Assembly: GCF_021568315.1 (NCBI RefSeq)
Contig: NZ_JAKGSI010000005.1
Coordinates: 1-64,000 of the forward strand
Direction of reading: 5' to 3'
Length of the DNA: 64,000 bases
DNA from: Corynebacterium uropygiale
GTDB taxonomy: Bacteria; Actinomycetota; Actinomycetes; Mycobacteriales; Mycobacteriaceae
Part shown: positions 26,070 through 35,365 of the stretch, one piece after another
Layout: the number at the start of each line of letters is the position of its first letter
How positions within the stretch are numbered: position 1 is the stretch's first letter
Position numbers and translations under genes: made by a program
The notes under the pieces: generated by a model
What the model saw: the letters and a program-made list of their open reading frames with translations, nothing else
Database searches by the model: none
What the model was told of the DNA's origin: nothing

Positions 26070-28053
26070 TTCCCTGACCGATACCGGCACGCTTCTCGCC
26101 GCGGCCGTGGAGGCGCTCGGGGGCGCGCCGCGCCTGGGCCAGCAAAAGATGGCTGACGCCGTGTCATCCGCGATGGAGCGAGAACGCCACCTGGCCGTCC
26201 AGGCGGGCACCGGGACGGGGAAGTCCTTGGCTTACTTGGTGCCGGCGCTGCGCCACGCGCAGGCGACGGGGAGCACGGTGATTGTCTCGACGGCCACCAT
26301 CGCGCTGCAGAACCAGCTCGTGCAGCGCGACTTGCCGCGGCTGGTGGAGGCCCTCGAGCCGCACCTGGAGCGGCGCCCCACCTTCGCCATCATGAAGGGC
26401 CGCTCCAACTACGTGTGTCTCCATCGTCTATCGGCGGGCCCGGAGGCGGAGCCAGAAGGCGGCCTCTTTGAGCAGGAGGAGCTCACCTGGATGGGGAAGC
26501 AGGTGGCGCGCGTTCGGGAGTGGGCGCAGGAGACGGAGACGGGGGACCGGGATGACCTCGATCCGGGTGTGCCGGACATGGCGTGGAAGAGCGTCTCCGT
26601 TACTGCCCGCGAATGCGTGGGGGCCAAGACGTGCCCGCACGGGGAGGAGTGTTTCGCCGAGCGCGCCCGGCCGGAGGCGCGGGAGGTGGACGTCGTCGTG
26701 ACAAACCATGCGCTGCTCGCGATCGATGCGCTCGCCGACATGAGCATCCTCCCGGAGCACGACGTGGTGATCGTCGATGAGGCGCATGAGCTCGATGGGA
26801 GAATCACGTCTGTCGCGACGGCCTCCCTCTCATCGACGATGGTGCGCATGGTGGCGCGCCGGGCGAAGAAGCTCGGGGCGGAGGGCGCCGACGCCACCGT
26901 GGAGGAGGCGGCGCAGAGCCTGGAGGAGGCCCTGCTGCGCCAGGAGCCCGGCCGGTGGACGGATCTTCCGGAGGAGGCGCGCGATGAGCTCGTCGGCCTG
27001 CGCGATGAGCTTTTTGCGCTGCGGCAGAAGGTCGGGCGCGGGCCGGAGGGGGAGGCCGCCTCGGACCCGGAGAAGGCCGCGGAGCGCCACAATGTGGCGA
27101 GCCACCTCATGGAGCTGCACGACTCCGTGGTGCGGATGCTGGAGGTGTTCGACGAGAGCGATCCCGCGAAGCAGGCCGATGTCGTGTGGCTCGTCCACGA
27201 TGAGCGCCGCGGCACCGCCACGCTCCATGTGGCGCCTCTGTCGGTGGCGGGGCTGCTCCACTCGCGGCTCTTCGCGGAGAACACCGTGATCCTCACGTCC
27301 GCGACGCTCACCGTCGGCGGCAACTTCCGTGCGATGGCAGCCGCCTGGGGCCTGCCGCGCGGCATGTGGGACAGCCTCGACGTCGGCTACCCCTTCGACC
27401 CGGCGCGCTCCGGCATCCTCTACGTGGCCCGGCACCTGCCGGCGCCCGGGCGCGACGGCCTGGCGCCCGCCACACTGGACGAGATCGCGGAGCTCATCAC
27501 GGCGGCGGGCGGGCGCACCCTCGGGCTCTTCTCCTCCCGCCGCGCGGCGCAGCAAGCCGCCGAGGCCATGCGTAACCGCCTGCCCTTCGACATCCTGCTC
27601 CAGGGGGACGAATCCACCGGCACCCTCGTCCGCCGCTTCGCCGCATCCGAGAATGTGTGCCTCTTCGGGACCCTCAGCCTCTGGCAAGGCGTCGATGTCC
27701 CCGGGCGCTCCCTCTCGCTCGTCATCATCGATAGGATCCCCTTCCCGCGCCCCGACGATCCGCTCCTCCAAGCGCGCAAAGAAGCCGCTGACGCCGAGGG
27801 GCGCAACGGCTTCATGGAGGTCTCAGCCACGCATGCGGCGCTGCTGCTCGCGCAGGGGGCGGGGCGGCTGCTCCGTCGTATCGACGATAGGGGAGTGGTG
27901 GCCGTGCTGGACAACCGGCTGGTCACCCGACGCTATGGGGAATTCTTCTGTTCCTCGATGCCAGCCTTCTGGCGGACCACCGATCCCAGCACGGTGCGTG
28001 GAGCGCTGCGTCGGCTGGTGGCGGCGCCAAAAGCGTCGAAGGATCAGAGGTAG
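26062..28053 (+). CDS. dinG: DinG/XPD-type ATP-dependent helicase
   Basis: A 663-residue superfamily 2 iron-sulfur helicase that unwinds DNA 5' to 3'. Walker A is AGTGTGKS (near 49-55). The four [4Fe-4S] cysteines are Cys119 in NYVCLHRL and Cys185, Cys191 and Cys197 in the CVGAKTCPHGEEC segment. The Walker B box is DEAH (239-242). Later motifs are LTSATLTVGG, SLWQGVDVPG and the QGAGRLLRRIDD Q-x-x-G-R-x-x-R motif. It overlaps the PTH2-like gene by eight bases yet has its own TACACT eight bases before the GTG. It overlaps the convergent membrane protein by ten bases. The order dinG, pncB, clpS, murI is shared with mycobacteria. Confidence 0.93.
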   Translation: MTDSLTDTGTLLAAAVEALGGAPRLGQQKMADAVSSAMERERHLAVQAGTGTGKSLAYLVPALRHAQATGSTVIVSTATIALQNQLVQRDLPRLVEALEPHLERRPTFAIMKGRSNYVCLHRLSAGPEAEPEGGLFEQEELTWMGKQVARVREWAQETETGDRDDLDPGVPDMAWKSVSVTARECVGAKTCPHGEECFAERARPEAREVDVVVTNHALLAIDALADMSILPEHDVVIVDEAHELDGRITSVATASLSSTMVRMVARRAKKLGAEGADATVEEAAQSLEEALLRQEPGRWTDLPEEARDELVGLRDELFALRQKVGRGPEGEAASDPEKAAERHNVASHLMELHDSVVRMLEVFDESDPAKQADVVWLVHDERRGTATLHVAPLSVAGLLHSRLFAENTVILTSATLTVGGNFRAMAAAWGLPRGMWDSLDVGYPFDPARSGILYVARHLPAPGRDGLAPATLDEIAELITAAGGRTLGLFSSRRAAQQAAEAMRNRLPFDILLQGDESTGTLVRRFAASENVCLFGTLSLWQGVDVPGRSLSLVIIDRIPFPRPDDPLLQARKEAADAEGRNGFMEVSATHAALLLAQGAGRLLRRIDDRGVVAVLDNRLVTRRYGEFFCSSMPAFWRTTDPSTVRGALRRLVAAPKASKDQR

Positions 28054-28895
28054 CTGGTCTGCAGGGGAGCACCCGTCGCTATGCGGTAAGCGACCGCGGG
28101 CACCATGATGTTGAGCGGCATTGCGACGACAATACCGATGATCGTCAGCCCAAGAACCATGTTGATGATAAATAGAACAACCCAGATGCCGATCAGCACA
28201 AGGATGTTGCTCCGCACGACATTGAACGAGGCCATCAGCGCCTGACCCACGCCCCCATGGACGATGGTGGCATGGGCCGAGAGGCTGAAGCAGATCGTCA
28301 GAATGAGCGAGATGATCGCCGCGATCGCGACCCACAAGAGGTGCGGCTTGAGGACGAGGAGAATGAAGGGCACGACCTGAATAATGCTCACCACGATGGA
28401 GACGAGCAGCACGCGCCCGAAACCGTGCGAGCGGAAGAAGTCGGCATAGGAGGTGAAGGGATGGCCGCCCAGATCGCGGTGCACGGTGAGCGTGAAGAAG
28501 ATGTTAATGATGAGGGAGACGATCGCCGAGACGATGAAGATGATGATGAAGACGGGCGTGAACTTCGCAGAGAGGGCGACCGTCGGGTCGGCGGTCGCCT
28601 GAAGTGCTTCATTCGGCGTCGTGAGGCCGTCGGCGATAACAAAGATGACGCTCACAATGAGGTAGATGAGCGACATCACCACCCAGTGCCCCCAATGGGA
28701 GCTAAAGGACTTCCATGCGATGGAGAAAGTCGACTCGAAGGGGATTGTGCCCGGGTGGGCGGGGCTACGGCGGGGATCGGCGATCGTCGATGGGGAGCCG
28801 AGGGGCGCCTGAGGTGCCTGGGACTCCTGGGGCTCGCGGCCCCAGTCGGGGGAGTCCTCGGGGTGCTGGGGGAATGGGGGGATGTTCTCAGCCAT
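28044..28895 (-). CDS. Conserved integral membrane protein, function unknown
   Basis: A 283-residue protein. A Pro/Ser-rich cytoplasmic N-terminus (1-55) is followed by about six hydrophobic segments, with SFSSHWGHWVVMSLIYLIV leading the first. The tail ends PLQTSYL. It has no catalytic motif that I recognise; it resembles in layout the many glycerophosphodiester-phosphodiesterase-like or DUF-type actinobacterial membrane proteins that carry a proline-rich head. Its 3' end overlaps dinG by ten bases; upstream lies pncB in the same direction, 60 bases away. Confidence 0.65.
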   Translation of the reverse strand: MAENIPPFPQHPEDSPDWGREPQESQAPQAPLGSPSTIADPRRSPAHPGTIPFESTFSIAWKSFSSHWGHWVVMSLIYLIVSVIFVIADGLTTPNEALQATADPTVALSAKFTPVFIIIFIVSAIVSLIINIFFTLTVHRDLGGHPFTSYADFFRSHGFGRVLLVSIVVSIIQVVPFILLVLKPHLLWVAIAAIISLILTICFSLSAHATIVHGGVGQALMASFNVVRSNILVLIGIWVVLFIINMVLGLTIIGIVVAMPLNIMVPAVAYRIATGAPLQTSYL

Positions 28896-28955
28896 ACCCC
28901 AACAATAACTAGAGTAAGCGCTTATCTCTAGGGTTCCCTGAAGACGGAGGGCGCG

Positions 28956-30272
28956 TTACTGCTGTTCGGGGAAGCCCACGAAGCGCGTCGAGACCACCGG
29001 CTCATCGCGGGAGAGCGCCAGGCCCTCCCACGGCAGCGTGACGAGCTGCTGCGCAAGGTAGTCGCGCGATTCCTCAAGCGTCGGCTGGCCGGGCACGGCC
29101 TCCCCATCGCGGATGAGGGGCACGGTGAGGTCGACGCTCGTGAGCCCAGGGAATTCCGGGGCTTCGTTGTGGAAGGGGTAGACGATTTCCTCGACGGCGG
29201 TGCCGCTCGCGCGATGGGTGCGCAGGGCCTTCTTCGCGCCGCCGGTCATGGCCTTGCCGCGCGACCGCTTGGCGACGGGGTGGCCCTCGACCTCCACGAG
29301 CTTGTACACCATGTGGGCGGTGGGTGCCCCGGAGCCGGTCACGACGGAGGTGCCGACGCCGAAGCCGTCGATGGGGTCGCCCCGGAGGCCAGCGATGGTG
29401 AACTCATCGAGGTCGGAGGAGACGAGGATCTTCGTGTTGTAGGCGCCGAGCTCGTCGAGCTGGGAGCGCACGCGCCGGGTGATGGCGCCGAGGTCGCCCG
29501 AGTCGATGCGCACGCCGCCGAGTTCGGGGCCAGCCACCTCGATGGCGTTGCGGACGCCCTGGGAGATATCGAAGGTGTCGACGAGGAGCGTCGTGTCGAC
29601 GCCCAGCGCGTCGATTTGGGCCTTGAACGCGGCCTTTTCGTCCGGCTGGCCGTCGTCGTCGACGTGGAGGAGGGTCCAGGCGTGAGCCGACGTGCCGGAT
29701 GCGGGGATGCCATAGCGGAACGCGGCCTCCATGTTGGATGTGGAGGTGAAGCCGGCGAGGTAGGCGGCGCGGGAGGCGGTGACGGCGGAGTACTCGTGGG
29801 TGCGGCGGGAGCCCATCTCGATGATGGGGCGGCCGTCCGCGGCGGTGACCATGCGGGCGGCGGCGGAGGCCACCGCGGAGTCCGCATTCATGATGGAGAG
29901 GATGACGGTCTCCAGGATGACGCACTCGGCGAAGGTGCCGCGGACGGTGAGCAGCGGGGAATAGGGGAAGTAGAGCTCGCCTTCGCGGTAGCCATCGATG
30001 TGGCCAGAGAAACGGAAGTGGCGGAGGTAGTCGATGGTGGTCTCGTCGAGGAAGTCGAGCGTGGACAGCTGCTCCTCGGTGAAGACGTAATCCTGCACGG
30101 CTCGAACCACGCGCGCTGTGCCGGCGACGACGCCATAGCGCCGCTCATTGGGGAGCTTGCGGGCAAACACCTCGAAGGTGCACAGGCGATCGGCAGTCCC
30201 ATCTCTGAGGGCGGCCTCCAGCATGGTGAGTTCGTACTTGTCGGTAAGAAACGCGGTGGTTCGGTTTGACAC
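28956..30272 (-). CDS. pncB: Nicotinate phosphoribosyltransferase
   Basis: A 438-residue enzyme joining nicotinate to phosphoribosyl pyrophosphate, with ATP hydrolysis, to make nicotinate mononucleotide. Marks include FLTDKYELTML at the N-terminus, the MGSRRTHEYSAV segment with the phosphorylated-His-type site region, GTSAHAWTLLH and VRIDSGDLGAI near residue 260, which binds the phosphate. It is actinobacterial PncB length. The GTG at 30272 has TAAGAT seven bases upstream (minus strand), so a leaderless transcript is likely. With pncA and nadE it completes nicotinamide salvage. Confidence 0.95.
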   Translation of the reverse strand: MSNRTTAFLTDKYELTMLEAALRDGTADRLCTFEVFARKLPNERRYGVVAGTARVVRAVQDYVFTEEQLSTLDFLDETTIDYLRHFRFSGHIDGYREGELYFPYSPLLTVRGTFAECVILETVILSIMNADSAVASAAARMVTAADGRPIIEMGSRRTHEYSAVTASRAAYLAGFTSTSNMEAAFRYGIPASGTSAHAWTLLHVDDDGQPDEKAAFKAQIDALGVDTTLLVDTFDISQGVRNAIEVAGPELGGVRIDSGDLGAITRRVRSQLDELGAYNTKILVSSDLDEFTIAGLRGDPIDGFGVGTSVVTGSGAPTAHMVYKLVEVEGHPVAKRSRGKAMTGGAKKALRTHRASGTAVEEIVYPFHNEAPEFPGLTSVDLTVPLIRDGEAVPGQPTLEESRDYLAQQLVTLPWEGLALSRDEPVVSTRFVGFPEQQ

Positions 30273-30358
30273 GTCACTTATCTTATCGTTCGCGCGAAGT
30301 GGGAGGGGTCTACCCCTGAGCCCCTCATCTCTCGCTCCGCTTGGCTAGGCTGTGTGGC

Positions 30359-30700
30359 ATGAGTGAGGTAGAAGATGTCACCCGTGACCGGACGGTGGTC
30401 ATGAGTTCGCCGATGGCGACGCCCGAGCTGGACGAGAACATCGAGGTGGAGGTCATGACCGGGGAGAACCTCCCCTGGCTCTGCATCGTCTGGGATGATC
30501 CCGTCAACCTGATGAGCTACGTGGCCTATGTCTTCCAGACCGTGCTGGGCTACTCCCGCAAGCGCTCCCAGGAGCTCATGCGTCGTGTGCACACCGAGGG
30601 CAAGGCCGTCGTGTCGAGTGGTGAGCGGGATAAAGTGGAAGGCGACGTCAAAAAGCTCCACACCGCGGGCCTTTGGGCCACGATGCAGCAGGCAGGGTGA
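30359..30700 (+). CDS. clpS: ATP-dependent Clp protease adaptor ClpS
   Basis: A 113-residue adaptor that delivers proteins with destabilising N-terminal residues to ClpC/ClpP. The binding-pocket motif is present: [20 protein letters not shown] (Asp-Asp-Pro-x-Asn), followed by the VHTEGKAVV helix with the second pocket residues. The first ~35 residues are a flexible, acidic arm. TAGGCT (30346-30351) ends seven bases before ATG 30359, a leaderless start. It leads the DUF2017 gene, a pairing widespread in actinobacteria. Confidence 0.94.
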   Translation: MSEVEDVTRDRTVVMSSPMATPELDENIEVEVMTGENLPWLCIVWDDPVNLMSYVAYVFQTVLGYSRKRSQELMRRVHTEGKAVVSSGERDKVEGDVKKLHTAGLWATMQQAG

Positions 30701-30707
30701 TCTCCAC

Positions 30708-31241
30708 GTGCAGCCATGGGTGAAAAAGAAGGGCCTCATGCGGCAGACGCGCTACCAGTGCGTCCTCGAGCCGCTCGAGCGCGAAATCCTCGGCAACATG
30801 AGCTCGGCGGTAGCCGAGGCACTCATCGAGCGCGCCCAATCCTCCCCGAAGGATGAACTCGCTGAGCTCACCGGCCTCTCCAGCGGCCACAGGGACGCGC
30901 CCGAGGACCCCGCGCTCGCCCGCCTGCTCCCCAACTTCGAGCGCGAGGGCGATGAGGAATTCGACGGCGACAACTCCCTCCTCCGCTCCTTCCACGAAAA
31001 CGACATCATCAAGGCGAAGCTGACGAACCTCCAGGTCCTCAACACCGCCCTCGGTCCCGACGGCGGGGTGGAGGTCACCCTCTCCGAGGACGAAGCCCAC
31101 GCCTGGGTCGCGGCGATCAACGATCTGCGCCTCTACCTCCTCAGCGACGGCGACATCGACGTGTCCCCCCTCGACCTGGAGACCGTCGCCGACTGGCTCG
31201 CCTTCAACCAGGACTCCCTCCTCACCGCGCTCCTCGACTAG
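30708..31241 (+). CDS. DUF2017 family protein
   Basis: A 177-residue conserved actinobacterial protein of unknown function, always found next to clpS in the genomes I know of. The family start VQPWVKKKG lies at GTG 30708, with AGGGTGAT eight bases upstream overlapping the clpS end. The rest is acidic and helical, with LSEDEAHAWVAAINDLRLYL in the C-terminal half. The tight link suggests a role in N-degron recognition or Clp regulation, by association only. Confidence 0.83.
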   Translation: MQPWVKKKGLMRQTRYQCVLEPLEREILGNMSSAVAEALIERAQSSPKDELAELTGLSSGHRDAPEDPALARLLPNFEREGDEEFDGDNSLLRSFHENDIIKAKLTNLQVLNTALGPDGGVEVTLSEDEAHAWVAAINDLRLYLLSDGDIDVSPLDLETVADWLAFNQDSLLTALLD

Positions 31242-31281
31242 CCTCCGCGCGCGGCGCAGCGACTGACTATGGTGGGTTAGC

Positions 31282-32121
31282 GTGACTACGCAGCAACCCC
31301 CTCTTTCGTCGCCGGGGCTCGGCGACCGCTCCGCCCCCATCGGGGTCTTTGACTCCGGGGTCGGCGGGCTCACCGTGGCCCGCACCATCATGGACCAGCT
31401 CCCGGGCGAGTCCATCATCTATATCGGGGACACGAAGCACAGCCCCTACGGGCCGAAGTCGCTCGCCCAGGTGCGCCACTACGCCACCGGCATCGCCGAC
31501 GAGCTCGTCTCCCGCGGCTGCAAAATGATCGTCATCGCGTGCAACACCGCCTCCTCGGCGTTTCTCCGCGACGCCCGCGAGCGCTACGACGTGCCGGTCG
31601 TCGAGGTCATCGTTCCCGCCGTGAAGCGTGCCGTGGCGACGACGCGCAACGGCAAGATCGGCGTCATCGGGACGGTCGGCTCCATCACGGCGGGCGCCTA
31701 CCAAGACCTCTTCGGCGCCAGCCCGAACGTCGAGGTCTACGCCCAGGCCTGCCCCCGCTTCGTCGACTTCGTCGAGCGCGGCATCACGACGGGCCCCGAA
31801 ATCCTCGCGGTAGCGAAGGAGTACCTGCAGCCCCTCATCGAGGCGGGCGTCGACACCCTCGTCCTCGGCTGCACCCATTACCCGCTGCTCTCGGGCGTCA
31901 TCCAGCTGGCCATCGGGGAGGATGTCACGCTCGTGTCGAGCTCCGAGGAATCCGCGAAGGACGTCGTGCGACGACTCTCCGACCTCGACCTCCTCGCCGA
32001 GCCCGGCACCGAGGTCACCCGCGTCTTCGAGACCACCGGCGACCCCATGCTCTTCGCCTCCCTCTCCCGCCGCTTCCTCGCACCGACGCTCACCAACGTC
32101 ACCCAGATGCGCCAGTCCTAG
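31282..32121 (+). CDS. murI: Glutamate racemase
   Basis: A 279-residue, cofactor-independent enzyme making D-glutamate for peptidoglycan. The two catalytic cysteines are Cys87 in IACNTAS and Cys197 in LGCTHYP. The N-terminal [12 protein letters not shown] loop and DTKHSPYG are also typical. TATGGT (31268-31273) lies eight bases before the GTG, so the mRNA is probably leaderless. The order murI, MBL gene, rph, rdgB is the same in M. tuberculosis. Confidence 0.96.
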   Translation: MTTQQPPLSSPGLGDRSAPIGVFDSGVGGLTVARTIMDQLPGESIIYIGDTKHSPYGPKSLAQVRHYATGIADELVSRGCKMIVIACNTASSAFLRDARERYDVPVVEVIVPAVKRAVATTRNGKIGVIGTVGSITAGAYQDLFGASPNVEVYAQACPRFVDFVERGITTGPEILAVAKEYLQPLIEAGVDTLVLGCTHYPLLSGVIQLAIGEDVTLVSSSEESAKDVVRRLSDLDLLAEPGTEVTRVFETTGDPMLFASLSRRFLAPTLTNVTQMRQS

Positions 32122-32167
32122 CCCGCCCAAGTTCGATTCCGACGCCCATTCGTGGCACAGTATGACC

Positions 32168-32935
32168 ATGGAGGTTCGCATTCTGGGCAGCTCCGGATCC
32201 GTGAGCGGCCCGACCAATCCGACCAGTGGCTACCTTGTCCGATCGACGAACGAGGCGCCCGTACTCGTCGACTGCGGCCCCGGGGTCCTCTCCCAACTGC
32301 AACAAGTCACAGACCCCGCCGGCACCCACGTGCTCTTCAGCCACCTGCACGCGGACCACTGCCTCGACTTCCCCTCCCTCCTCGTGTGGCGGCGCTTCCA
32401 CCCGATTTCCCCATCGACGATGAAGCACGACCTCATCGGGCCCGAGGACACCCCCAACCACCTTGGGCGGCTCTCCTCCGATGAGCCGGACACCGTCGAG
32501 AGCTTCGAGGACACGTTCACGTTCCGCGCGTGGCGCGAGCGCCAGCCGGAAGACATCGCGGACCTCCGCGTGACCCCCTTCCATGCCGTGCACCCCATCC
32601 AGGCGTACTCCCTGCGCATGGAGGAGAGGTCGACGGGCACCGTCGTCGCCTATTCGGGGGACAGCGATTGGACGGAGGACCTCATCGAGTGCGCGCGCGA
32701 CGCCGACCTCTTCCTCTGCGAAGCGACGTGGTGCGACAGCAGCGAGGGCAAGGCTCCCGGCATGCACATGAGCGGCCGCGAGGCGGGCCGGGCGGCGCGA
32801 CTGGCGGGGGCGAAGGCCCTTGTGCTCATCCACATTCCGCCATGGGGCGACCCGGAGGCCGCGCTCGACGCAGCGCGCTCCGAGTTTGAGGGGCCGGTGT
32901 CGCTGGGATTAGCCGGCGACACCTGGCGCCTCTAA
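32168..32935 (+). CDS. MBL-fold hydrolase, Rv1339-like cyclic nucleotide phosphodiesterase family
   Basis: A 255-residue metallo-beta-lactamase-fold protein. The N-terminus ([11 protein letters not shown]) and the metal motif [10 protein letters not shown] (His-x-His-x-Asp-His) are followed by a distal SGDSDW Asp and an IHIPPWG His. M. tuberculosis Rv1339, in the same place between murI and rph, is reported to degrade cAMP. If this ortholog does the same, it would shape signalling through GlxR, whose boxes I see elsewhere in the window. ATG 32162 is an alternative start two codons earlier. Confidence 0.85.
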   Translation: MEVRILGSSGSVSGPTNPTSGYLVRSTNEAPVLVDCGPGVLSQLQQVTDPAGTHVLFSHLHADHCLDFPSLLVWRRFHPISPSTMKHDLIGPEDTPNHLGRLSSDEPDTVESFEDTFTFRAWRERQPEDIADLRVTPFHAVHPIQAYSLRMEERSTGTVVAYSGDSDWTEDLIECARDADLFLCEATWCDSSEGKAPGMHMSGREAGRAARLAGAKALVLIHIPPWGDPEAALDAARSEFEGPVSLGLAGDTWRL

Positions 32936-32945
32936 TGTGGATAGC

Positions 32946-33680
32946 ATGAGTGAATTTGTGCGTAAGGACGGCCGCTCCATCGACGAGATGCGGCCCGTGA
33001 CCATCACCCGAGGCTTCACCACCAACCCGGCGGGATCCGTGCTCGTGGAATTCGGGCGCACGCGCGTGCTGTGCACCGCCTCCATCGAGGAAGGGGTGCC
33101 GCGCTTCCGCCGCGACTCCGGCGAAGGATGGCTCACCGCCGAGTACTCCATGCTCCCATCGGCGACGCATGAGCGGATGCCCCGCGAATCGATGCGCGGC
33201 AAGGTGAAGGGCCGCACCCACGAGATCTCCCGCCTCGTGGGCCGCTCGCTGCGCGCGGCGATCGACCTGTCCGCCCTCGGCGAGAACACCATCCAACTCG
33301 ACTGCGACGTCCTCCAAGCCGACGGCGGTACCCGCACCGCCTCCATCACGGGCGCCTATGTGGCCCTCGCCGACGCGGTCGCCGTCCTCCGTGAGCGCGG
33401 CGTGCTCCCCCAGGGCGCCGACCCCCTCCTGCCACCCGTCGCGGCAGTCTCGGTGGGCGTCATCGACGGCCGCGTGTGCCTCGACCTGCCCTATGAGGAG
33501 GACTCGCGCGCGGAAGTAGACCTCAACGTCGTTATGACGGAGGAGGGGCGCTACGTCGAGATCCAGGGCACCGGCGAGCACAACACCTTCGATCGGGCGC
33601 AGCTCGGCGAGATGCTGGACGTCGCCGCCACGGGCTGCCGCCACCTCATCGCCCTGCAGAAGGAGGCGTTGGCGCGGTGA
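32946..33680 (+). CDS. rph: Ribonuclease PH
   Basis: A 244-residue phosphorolytic 3' exoribonuclease that trims tRNA ends. The N-terminal [18 protein letters not shown], the [12 protein letters not shown] segment and [20 protein letters not shown] (phosphate and active-site Asp) are diagnostic. TAATGT (32933-32938) lies seven bases before ATG 32946, so it can be transcribed as a leaderless mRNA from inside the end of the upstream gene. The stop overlaps the rdgB start (GTGA). Confidence 0.97.
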   Translation: MSEFVRKDGRSIDEMRPVTITRGFTTNPAGSVLVEFGRTRVLCTASIEEGVPRFRRDSGEGWLTAEYSMLPSATHERMPRESMRGKVKGRTHEISRLVGRSLRAAIDLSALGENTIQLDCDVLQADGGTRTASITGAYVALADAVAVLRERGVLPQGADPLLPPVAAVSVGVIDGRVCLDLPYEEDSRAEVDLNVVMTEEGRYVEIQGTGEHNTFDRAQLGEMLDVAATGCRHLIALQKEALAR

Positions 33681-34288
33681 GCCTGCGGATCCACCTGGCG
33701 TCCAACAATGCCAAGAAGCTGAAGGAGCTCCGCCGTATCCTCGATGGGGCGGGGCTGCACGGCGTCGAGATCGTCCCCTTGAGCGACGTCCCCCCGTACC
33801 CCGAGCCCGTTGAAGACGCCGGAAACTTCGCCGGCAACGCCATCATCAAGGCGCGCGCCGGCGTCGAGGCGACGGGCCTCCTCTCCATCGCCGATGACTC
33901 CGGCCTGTGCGTCGACGCCCTCAACGGCATGCCGGGCGTGCTCTCCGCGCGCTGGTCCGGCTCCCATGGGGACGACGCCGCCAACAACGCCCTCCTTCTC
34001 TCCCAGATGGAGGATGTTCCCGACGGCAAGCGGGGCGCGGCGTTCGTCTCCACGTGTGCGCTTGCCATCCCCGATGGGGAAGTGGTCGTGTCCGAAGGCC
34101 GATGGGAGGGCACCATCCTGCGCGCCTGCCAGGGCGAGAACGGTTTCGGCTACGATCCCCTCTTCTCCCCGATGGAGACACCGGGGCGCTCCGCTGCGGA
34201 GCTGAGTGCTGATGAAAAAGACGCCCTGTCCCATCGGGGCAAGGCGTTGGCGGGCTTGGTGCCGGAGATCGCGAAGTTGGTGCGTTAG
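33677..34288 (+). CDS. rdgB: dITP/XTP pyrophosphatase (RdgB/HAM1)
   Basis: A 203-residue house-cleaning enzyme that hydrolyses non-canonical purine triphosphates. Seen are the N-terminal [12 protein letters not shown], the metal/catalytic [13 protein letters not shown] and the late [10 protein letters not shown] and SHRGKAL motifs. It is coupled to rph through a GTGA overlap. It converges on the DUF3817 gene, overlapping it by four bases. Confidence 0.96.
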   Translation: MSLRIHLASNNAKKLKELRRILDGAGLHGVEIVPLSDVPPYPEPVEDAGNFAGNAIIKARAGVEATGLLSIADDSGLCVDALNGMPGVLSARWSGSHGDDAANNALLLSQMEDVPDGKRGAAFVSTCALAIPDGEVVVSEGRWEGTILRACQGENGFGYDPLFSPMETPGRSAAELSADEKDALSHRGKALAGLVPEIAKLVR

Positions 34289-34656
34289 CGCGCGGGGTGA
34301 TCGTCGAGTTGGAACTTGGCGGTCACCTCTTTGCGTCGGTTGGCTTCCACGAAGAAGGAGAGGAAGGGGACGACGCCGGCGATCGCGGTGGTGAACCAGG
34401 TGCGCGGCTGCCATCGGGCGCGGAGCCCGAGGATGAGCGTGGAGATGAGGTAGACCATGAACGCGACGCCGTGGACCTGCCCCATGTAGAAGAACCATCG
34501 TGGCAGGTCCATGTGGAGGCCGTAGTCGAGGACCATGCGCGTCACGAGGAGCAGCAGGCACACACCGGTGACCCATGCGGCGATGGAGAAGAAGGTGAGG
34601 GCCTGGCGGACGCGCCGCTTCCGGGCGGGGTGGATGCTGGGGGGTGTGGTGCTCAT
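34285..34656 (-). CDS. DUF3817 family membrane protein
   Basis: A 123-residue membrane protein with three hydrophobic segments (about 20-42, 56-78, 88-104). The GQVHGVAFMVYL segment and the basic ends fit the DUF3817 family (YdzA-like), often found beside rdgB in Corynebacteriales. Its function is unknown. It follows the next membrane protein gene in the same direction by 12 bases, so the pair is likely one operon. Confidence 0.8.
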   Translation of the reverse strand: MSTTPPSIHPARKRRVRQALTFFSIAAWVTGVCLLLLVTRMVLDYGLHMDLPRWFFYMGQVHGVAFMVYLISTLILGLRARWQPRTWFTTAIAGVVPFLSFFVEANRRKEVTAKFQLDDHPAR

Positions 34657-34668
34657 AGATGTGGGGAC

Positions 34669-35082
34669 CTACTCGTCGGGGGTGCCGCGGTGTTGTTGGT
34701 TGAGCTTGTTGAAGGTGTCAACGTCGATGGAGGGGCGCGGCGGGAGGAACTCCTCATCGATCTCGGTGATTTCTTTGCCGTAGCGCTTTTCGTCGGCGGT
34801 GTAGAGCTGTTCCATGCGTTGCTCGTCGTTGCTGGCGTCGATGAGCTCGTTTTCGTATTCGAGGTACTTGCGGTACGCGTAGACGAAGAACGCGCCGAAG
34901 AGGGGCCATTGGAGGGCGTATCCGAGGTTTTGGAAGGTGCCGCTCCCGGATTGGAAACGAGTCCATTGCCACCAGGCCAGAGCGAACGTGGCGAGGACGG
35001 CGAGCACGAGGAAAATGATGGGGCCGACTTTCGCGCGCTTGTGGGCGCGCGGCGGGGTGTTCTTTTCCTCTGGGGTACTCAC
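34669..35082 (-). CDS. Conserved membrane protein (Rv1343c/LprD-like position)
   Basis: A 137-residue protein with a helix at about 20-40 and a second around 55-70, then an acidic soluble tail. The WWQWTRFQSGSGTFQNLGYALQWPLF segment is shared, as far as I recall, with the LprD-type proteins found next to rdgB in mycobacteria. There is no lipobox Cys here, so it is not a lipoprotein. TATCCT lies eight bases before the GTG at 35082 on the minus strand (leaderless). Function unknown. Confidence 0.7.
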   Translation of the reverse strand: MSTPEEKNTPPRAHKRAKVGPIIFLVLAVLATFALAWWQWTRFQSGSGTFQNLGYALQWPLFGAFFVYAYRKYLEYENELIDASNDEQRMEQLYTADEKRYGKEITEIDEEFLPPRPSIDVDTFNKLNQQHRGTPDE

Positions 35083-35159
35083 ATCCCCATAGGATACCCG
35101 CGCCCCTGAGCGGTGTGGCTGCGGGTTGGTGCATTACACTGTCTCTCGCATTGCTGTGA

Positions 35160-35242
35160 GCGCCCGTGGCGGAACTGGCAGACGCGCTGGATTTAGGTTC
35201 CAGTGCCCTGAGGGCGTGGGAGTTCGAGTCTCCCCGGGCGCA
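35160..35242 (+). tRNA. tRNA-Leu (TAG)
   Basis: An 83-base class II tRNA: acceptor GCGCCCG/CGGGCGC, anticodon stem CTGGA/TCCAG with loop TTTAGGT (anticodon TAG), a long variable arm (TGCCCTGAGGGCGT) and the T arm GGGAGTTCGAGTCTCCC. CCA is not encoded. Confidence 0.96.
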
Positions 35243-35278
35243 CAAGAGGGCCGCGCTGTCAAGCGTCGGCGGCTGGGG

Positions 35279-35304
35279 CTGTGGATAACGTGCGTTATCC
35301 ACAG
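35279..35304. promoter_or_regulatory. Inverted pair of perfect DnaA boxes
   Basis: TGTGGATAA (35280-35288) and TTATCCACA (35295-35303) are exact DnaA boxes in opposite orientation inside a 26-base palindrome with 11-bp arms and a GTGC centre. It lies between the tRNA-Leu gene and the HNH gene. A second such pair lies at 44773-44807. Confidence 0.6.
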
Positions 35305-35365
35305 AATGAGGCGATCTGGGCGTGATGGGGGTGTGCACGACGCGCAGGCTTCGTAGTGTGACGGC

